Shown piece by piece: positions 5,672 through 9,154 of a stretch of 9,154 nt of DNA. The DNA is from Chloroflexota bacterium (GTDB lineage: Archaea; Iainarchaeota; Iainarchaeia; Iainarchaeales; GCA-2688035), in the NCBI GenBank assembly GCA_030634785.1, contig DAOWAC010000031.1, positions 1-9,154 of the forward strand, in the 5' to 3' direction. Under the pieces are notes generated by a model. The model was not told where the DNA came from, ran no database searches, and saw only the letters and a program-made list of their open reading frames with translations. The position numbers and the translations under genes were made by a program. Positions within the stretch are counted from its first letter, which is position 1. Every line of letters begins with the position of its first letter.

Positions 5672-8638
5672 ATGGCTGAAGAAAAAGACCTATTTGACGA
5701 TGTTTTCGGAGAAGACAGGGAAAAAGCTGCTGCTGAAAAGACAAATGAAGCTGAAGAAACAGCTGAAGAAAAGCCAGTAAAAGTATTTGGAACCCCTGAC
5801 AAACCAATTGAGGAGGATTCAGTAGAAGAGTCAAAAAAAGAGGAAAATGAAGAAGGAGATCCTCTTGCGCCTGCGCCTCCACCTGAAACACCTGAAGAAT
5901 TAGAAGAAAAGCAGGATGATGAGAAAAATGCCTTAAAAGATGGCAAAAAAGAGGCAAAAACAGAAAAAGCAAAGGAAAAAACAGGTCAAAAAGGCAGAAA
6001 AAAGCCCAAAATAAAGATGATTGCTGAAAAGCCTTTGAATGAAAAAATTAAGAAAATTGTGGTTGCAAAAGCAGTAAAAGCTGCTGAAAAGGACGATATT
6101 CCTCCTGAAAATGCCAAGGTTTTGGTTGAAAAAGAGACAGGAACAAAAGAAGTTGGAATAAAAGAAGGTGAAAAATTACCAGAAGGCGAGGTTGCTGAAG
6201 AGGTTCCAAAAGGACCTTTTGTAAAGCCAGAATTGAACTTTTTACAGGATGATGAAGGAAAAGCATTTATTGGAAGAAAAAAAAGTGTTTTTCAAAAGTA
6301 CGGGGACGAAGCAGCTCTTTTTGTTGGGAGGGTTGGAGAAAAAGATTTAGAGAACAAAAATATTTACATGGACAGTTTGAATCCACACGTTGTATTTGTA
6401 TGTGGTGCAAGAGGAAGTGGAAAATCTTATGTTTTAGGAGTAATTGCAGAAGAGCTTGCAATGAAAAACAAGAACGTTGGAGTAATTGTAGTTGATCCTG
6501 TTGGAGTCTTTTGGGGAATGAGATATCCAAATAGAGAAACAAGAGAGTTGGAGTCTCTTGCAAAATGGGGTTTGTTACCACAGGGTCTTGAAAATTTAAG
6601 AGTATTTGTTCCAGAAGGAGTTGTTGACCAGGTTCCAAAGTCAACCTATGATGCAACCTTTAGTATGCCACCAGCACTTTTAACAACAGAAGATTGGTGT
6701 CTTACTTTTGGAATTGAAAGATTTAGTCCAAGTGGTTTGTTAATGGAAAAAGGACTTGAAAAAGTCAAAAAAGGATATACAAACAAGGACGGTAAAAAAG
6801 TCAAGGGAAAAAAGGATTTGTTTTCAATAGAAGATTTTATTAGATGCTTACAGACAGACGAGGAACTTAATAGTGGAGAAAGAGGTTACAAACCAGACAG
6901 TATCAGAGCACTTGTTAGTAGATTTGATGCTGCAAAAAACTGGGGTGTCTTTAACAGTCTTGGAACACCTTTAGTAGAATTAAGCAGAGAAGGACAATTG
7001 ACAGTAATTGATACTTCGTTCCTTGAAGACAATGTTTCAGCACTTGTTATTGGAATTCTTTCAAGAAGAATTTTGGCAGCAAGAAAGGTTAGTACAAGAA
7101 GAGAGAGTGCTGAAAGATTTGGAAAAGAAGAAAATGTTGACCACTTGCTTGAATTTGGAGTTCCTCCAACCTGGCTTTTTATTGACGAAGCACACACTCT
7201 TATTCCAAGCGGAAATGTAATGACTCCTGCAAGCAATGCACTTATTGAATATGTAAAACAAGGAAGACAACCGGGATGTTCTCTTGTTTTTGCAACACAA
7301 CAGCCAAGTGCAATTAATACAAAAGTTTTAAGCCAGCTTGACATTGTGATTTCGCACAAGCTTGTTTTTGATGACGATGTTAAAGCAGTTTACAAAAGGG
7401 TTCCTACTCTGGTTCCAAAACCTTATAAGAAAAGCAATTTTATCAAAACACTTCCTGTTGGAATTGCCCTAACAGGTGATAGAAGAGAAGAAACTACCCG
7501 TGCCTTTATTATGAAAATAAGGCCAAGAATGTCACAACACGAAGGAAGAGAAGCTGAAACAGTTGAAAGAGATTTAAAGCTTGATGATGAAAAAGTTTTA
7601 TTGCTTGGAGTTGAAATGTCAAAAAACAAACTTGACCAGATTGGAAGTTTGCCAACTGCAACTATTAATCAGGTTGTTGCAACATTAAATGCAAAATATA
7701 AATCAAACATTGAATTAGGAGAGGTTCTTGAAAAGCTTGAAGAAGAAGGAGCAGTAATTGATGAAGAAAATAGTACTATAAGTATTCCTGGAGAAGTACA
7801 GGATGAAGCACTTGCAGAAGAACTTGTTGGAGAAACAGAAAAAGAAGTTGAAAAAGAAGCCAAAGCAGTTTTTCCGGAAGAAAGTATTGAATTGCTTGCA
7901 TTTCCTGCTTCAATTAATGAAGAAAAAGCAAGACAAATGTTTAACAAAGTTCGAAAGAAAAGGCTTTTGGGACTTTTTGGAAGTGAGGAAGCAATTGAAA
8001 ACATGCAGTTGCGATATATGCCAATTTACAGAATTGAATACAATGCATTTGATACAAAAAAGACTTTTAGAAAATCGGTTGCTTTTGTTAACACAATTAC
8101 CGGAGAATTTATTCACTTTGACGGAAAGAAAAACGGATTTATTGAAAGCAACGGTCTTGCAGTAATTGACAAACTTAGCAAAAACGAATTAAAGCTTTTG
8201 ATGTTGCTTGACAGAAAAAAAGAAGCTGAAGCAATTGTTGAAGAATTCGGAGAAAGCAAAGCGCTTGTTAAAAGAATTTTACAAAGTCTTGAAGAAAAAG
8301 GTTTTGTGTTAAAAGAAAACGTAAAAGGAACAGACTTTTACAGTCTTACAAGACCGCTTGAACTTCCTCCAATTCCAACACATCCAATGCTCTCGTCTCT
8401 TGAAAACATTCCTGTTTTAAACATTGAGGCAATGAGCCTTATGAGAGAAGGAATTAGCAGAGAAAATATTGGAAAGAGTATGCAAAAGCTTTGGGAAAAT
8501 GTGGTAATCAAAAAAACAGACCTTGTTTACTTACCAGTATATGAAACATTTTTGCGAAAAAAGGATGGGAGCGTAAGAAAGATTTTTATTGAAGGCGTAA
8601 CAGGCAATTTGATAAAATTAGGAAACAAGCCCAATTAA
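5672..8638 (+). CDS. HerA-like ATPase with winged helix and duplicated C-terminal module
   Basis: The 988-residue protein belongs to the HerA/FtsK superfamily of ring-forming P-loop ATPases (DUF87-type). Residues 1 to about 190 are low-complexity, first acidic and proline-bearing, then lysine-rich, and probably disordered. The ATPase core (about 205-640) has Walker A GARGSGKS (245-252; K251, S252), the HerA-like strand VVDPVG, Walker B WLFIDEAH (501-508; D505, E506), R532 in KQGRQPG as a possible arginine finger, and ATQQPS (541-546), the usual polar sensor. After a helical stretch comes Y782-F816 (YMPIY ... TGEFIHF), then a winged helix (about 835-885), then Y953-L983 (YLPVY ... TGNLIKL), which looks like a second copy of the first module. 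There is no transmembrane segment. HerA proper works with the nuclease NurA in DNA end resection, but no nurA is visible here, so a DNA-translocating or remodelling role is inferred only. The gene has its own promoter and ribosome binding site. Confidence 0.88.
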   Translation: MAEEKDLFDDVFGEDREKAAAEKTNEAEETAEEKPVKVFGTPDKPIEEDSVEESKKEENEEGDPLAPAPPPETPEELEEKQDDEKNALKDGKKEAKTEKAKEKTGQKGRKKPKIKMIAEKPLNEKIKKIVVAKAVKAAEKDDIPPENAKVLVEKETGTKEVGIKEGEKLPEGEVAEEVPKGPFVKPELNFLQDDEGKAFIGRKKSVFQKYGDEAALFVGRVGEKDLENKNIYMDSLNPHVVFVCGARGSGKSYVLGVIAEELAMKNKNVGVIVVDPVGVFWGMRYPNRETRELESLAKWGLLPQGLENLRVFVPEGVVDQVPKSTYDATFSMPPALLTTEDWCLTFGIERFSPSGLLMEKGLEKVKKGYTNKDGKKVKGKKDLFSIEDFIRCLQTDEELNSGERGYKPDSIRALVSRFDAAKNWGVFNSLGTPLVELSREGQLTVIDTSFLEDNVSALVIGILSRRILAARKVSTRRESAERFGKEENVDHLLEFGVPPTWLFIDEAHTLIPSGNVMTPASNALIEYVKQGRQPGCSLVFATQQPSAINTKVLSQLDIVISHKLVFDDDVKAVYKRVPTLVPKPYKKSNFIKTLPVGIALTGDRREETTRAFIMKIRPRMSQHEGREAETVERDLKLDDEKVLLLGVEMSKNKLDQIGSLPTATINQVVATLNAKYKSNIELGEVLEKLEEEGAVIDEENSTISIPGEVQDEALAEELVGETEKEVEKEAKAVFPEESIELLAFPASINEEKARQMFNKVRKKRLLGLFGSEEAIENMQLRYMPIYRIEYNAFDTKKTFRKSVAFVNTITGEFIHFDGKKNGFIESNGLAVIDKLSKNELKLLMLLDRKKEAEAIVEEFGESKALVKRILQSLEEKGFVLKENVKGTDFYSLTRPLELPPIPTHPMLSSLENIPVLNIEAMSLMREGISRENIGKSMQKLWENVVIKKTDLVYLPVYETFLRKKDGSVRKIFIEGVTGNLIKLGNKPN

Positions 8639-9154
8639 AGTTTTTCCAAGTTTTTTAGGATCGTGCCTTAACAACTGTTGTTTTGTTGACTTTTTCTTTG
8701 AAAAAACAGGCTTTTCAATTATATCAGCTGATACTGCCTTTGGCTTTTTTCTATTTTTTACCAAATCATTTTTTACAAAAAAGCTTTGTGCTTCTTTGTA
8801 TTTGTCAAGAATTTCCTTGCTTGGTTTTTTGTTATTGAATACAACAAAATCCAAAACACCTTTTCCCAAATATTTTTCAAGCTCTTTAACATGCTTTGAA
8901 ATAGTAAAACCATGTGTTTGATTAACTTGTGTCATAACGTTTGCAACATAAACCTTTTTGCCCTTGCTTTTCTTCAAAGCTTCTTTCATTCCTTTTACAA
9001 GCAAATTTGTTACAACACTGGTGTAAAGACTTCCTGGACCAAGCACAATCAAATCAGCTTCTAAAACTGCCTTTTTGGCTTCTGGTAAAATTTTTGCCTT
9101 TGGTTTTAAATAAACTTTTTTAATCGGAGACCTTTTAGCAATCTTTTCAGGCAA
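8618..9154 (-). CDS. YvcK/CofD-family protein, C-terminal part
   Basis: This is the last 178 residues of a gene whose start lies beyond the right edge. The TTG at 9152-9154 is probably an internal leucine codon, because a typical YvcK protein of roughly 300 residues would have much more sequence before this point. The family signature is clear: EADLIVLGPGSLYTSVVTNL (visible residues 32-51) is the ligand-binding loop region, and VYVANVMTQ (68-76) and RHDPKKLGK near the end also match. In bacteria YvcK binds UDP-sugars and affects gluconeogenic growth and cell shape. The related archaeal enzyme CofD transfers phospholactate in F420 synthesis. The MTQ motif points to the YvcK branch rather than CofD, but the archaeal role is not known. 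Its stop codon lies inside the ATPase coding sequence on the opposite strand, so the two genes overlap tail to tail by 21 bases. Confidence 0.85.
   Translation of the reverse strand: MPEKIAKRSPIKKVYLKPKAKILPEAKKAVLEADLIVLGPGSLYTSVVTNLLVKGMKEALKKSKGKKVYVANVMTQVNQTHGFTISKHVKELEKYLGKGVLDFVVFNNKKPSKEILDKYKEAQSFFVKNDLVKNRKKPKAVSADIIEKPVFSKKKSTKQQLLRHDPKKLGKTLIGLVS

Noticed and set aside
5672..6200. Reverse-strand serine- and leucine-rich frames
   Set aside because: They are mirror images of the lysine- and glutamate-rich codons of the ATPase N-terminus and have no start signals.
5672..8638. Classic HerA-NurA DNA repair operon
   Set aside because: No nurA, rad50 or mre11 is next to the gene, and the C-terminal architecture differs from HerA.
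1..9154. CRISPR array, insertion sequence or attachment site
   Set aside because: I found no spaced direct repeats, terminal inverted repeats, transposase or integrase, and no tRNA 3' end duplication.

Overview
The window looks like chromosomal DNA from an AT-rich archaeon, most likely of the DPANN type. The archaeal signals are a tRNA gene without an encoded CCA end, TTTAAATA/TTAAAATA-type TATA boxes at archaeal distances from the genes, ribosome binding sites of the GGTGAT kind next to other genes that appear leaderless, and a HerA/FtsK-type ATPase. The DPANN placement is a weaker inference. It rests on the style of the large cysteine-rich secreted-type protease and of the small membrane-anchored cysteine protein.

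Layout. Positions 1-133 (-) hold the start of a small membrane protein cut off by the window edge. Positions 173-745 (-) hold a Nudix hydrolase of the Idi/YfcD type with a very basic tail. Positions 807-879 (-) hold an intronless tRNA-Trp(CCA) with two U-U mismatches in its anticodon stem. Positions 1057-4797 (+) hold a 1246-residue multidomain zinc metalloprotease with the HExxHxxGxxD signature of the metzincin/M64 type, which has no evident signal peptide or membrane anchor. Positions 4849-5409 (-) hold a 186-residue protein with one N-terminal membrane segment and eight cysteines. It converges with the protease, and a hairpin lies between them. Positions 5672-8638 (+) hold a 988-residue HerA-like ATPase with a long charged N-terminal extension and a duplicated C-terminal module on either side of a winged helix. 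Positions 8618-9154 (-) hold the C-terminal part of a YvcK/CofD-family protein whose end overlaps the ATPase gene tail to tail by 21 bases.

How the genes relate. No operon with a shared pathway is visible. Transcription units alternate in direction, and the intergenic spaces carry recognisable promoters. Three promoters share the core ACCTTWAAATAC or nearly so. The protease and the cysteine-rich membrane protein both look extracytoplasmic and face each other, but nothing else links them. I see no CRISPR array, insertion sequence, integrase, defence island or attachment site. The points most worth following up are the architecture of the ATPase, the protease lacking an export signal, and the odd tRNA-Trp.
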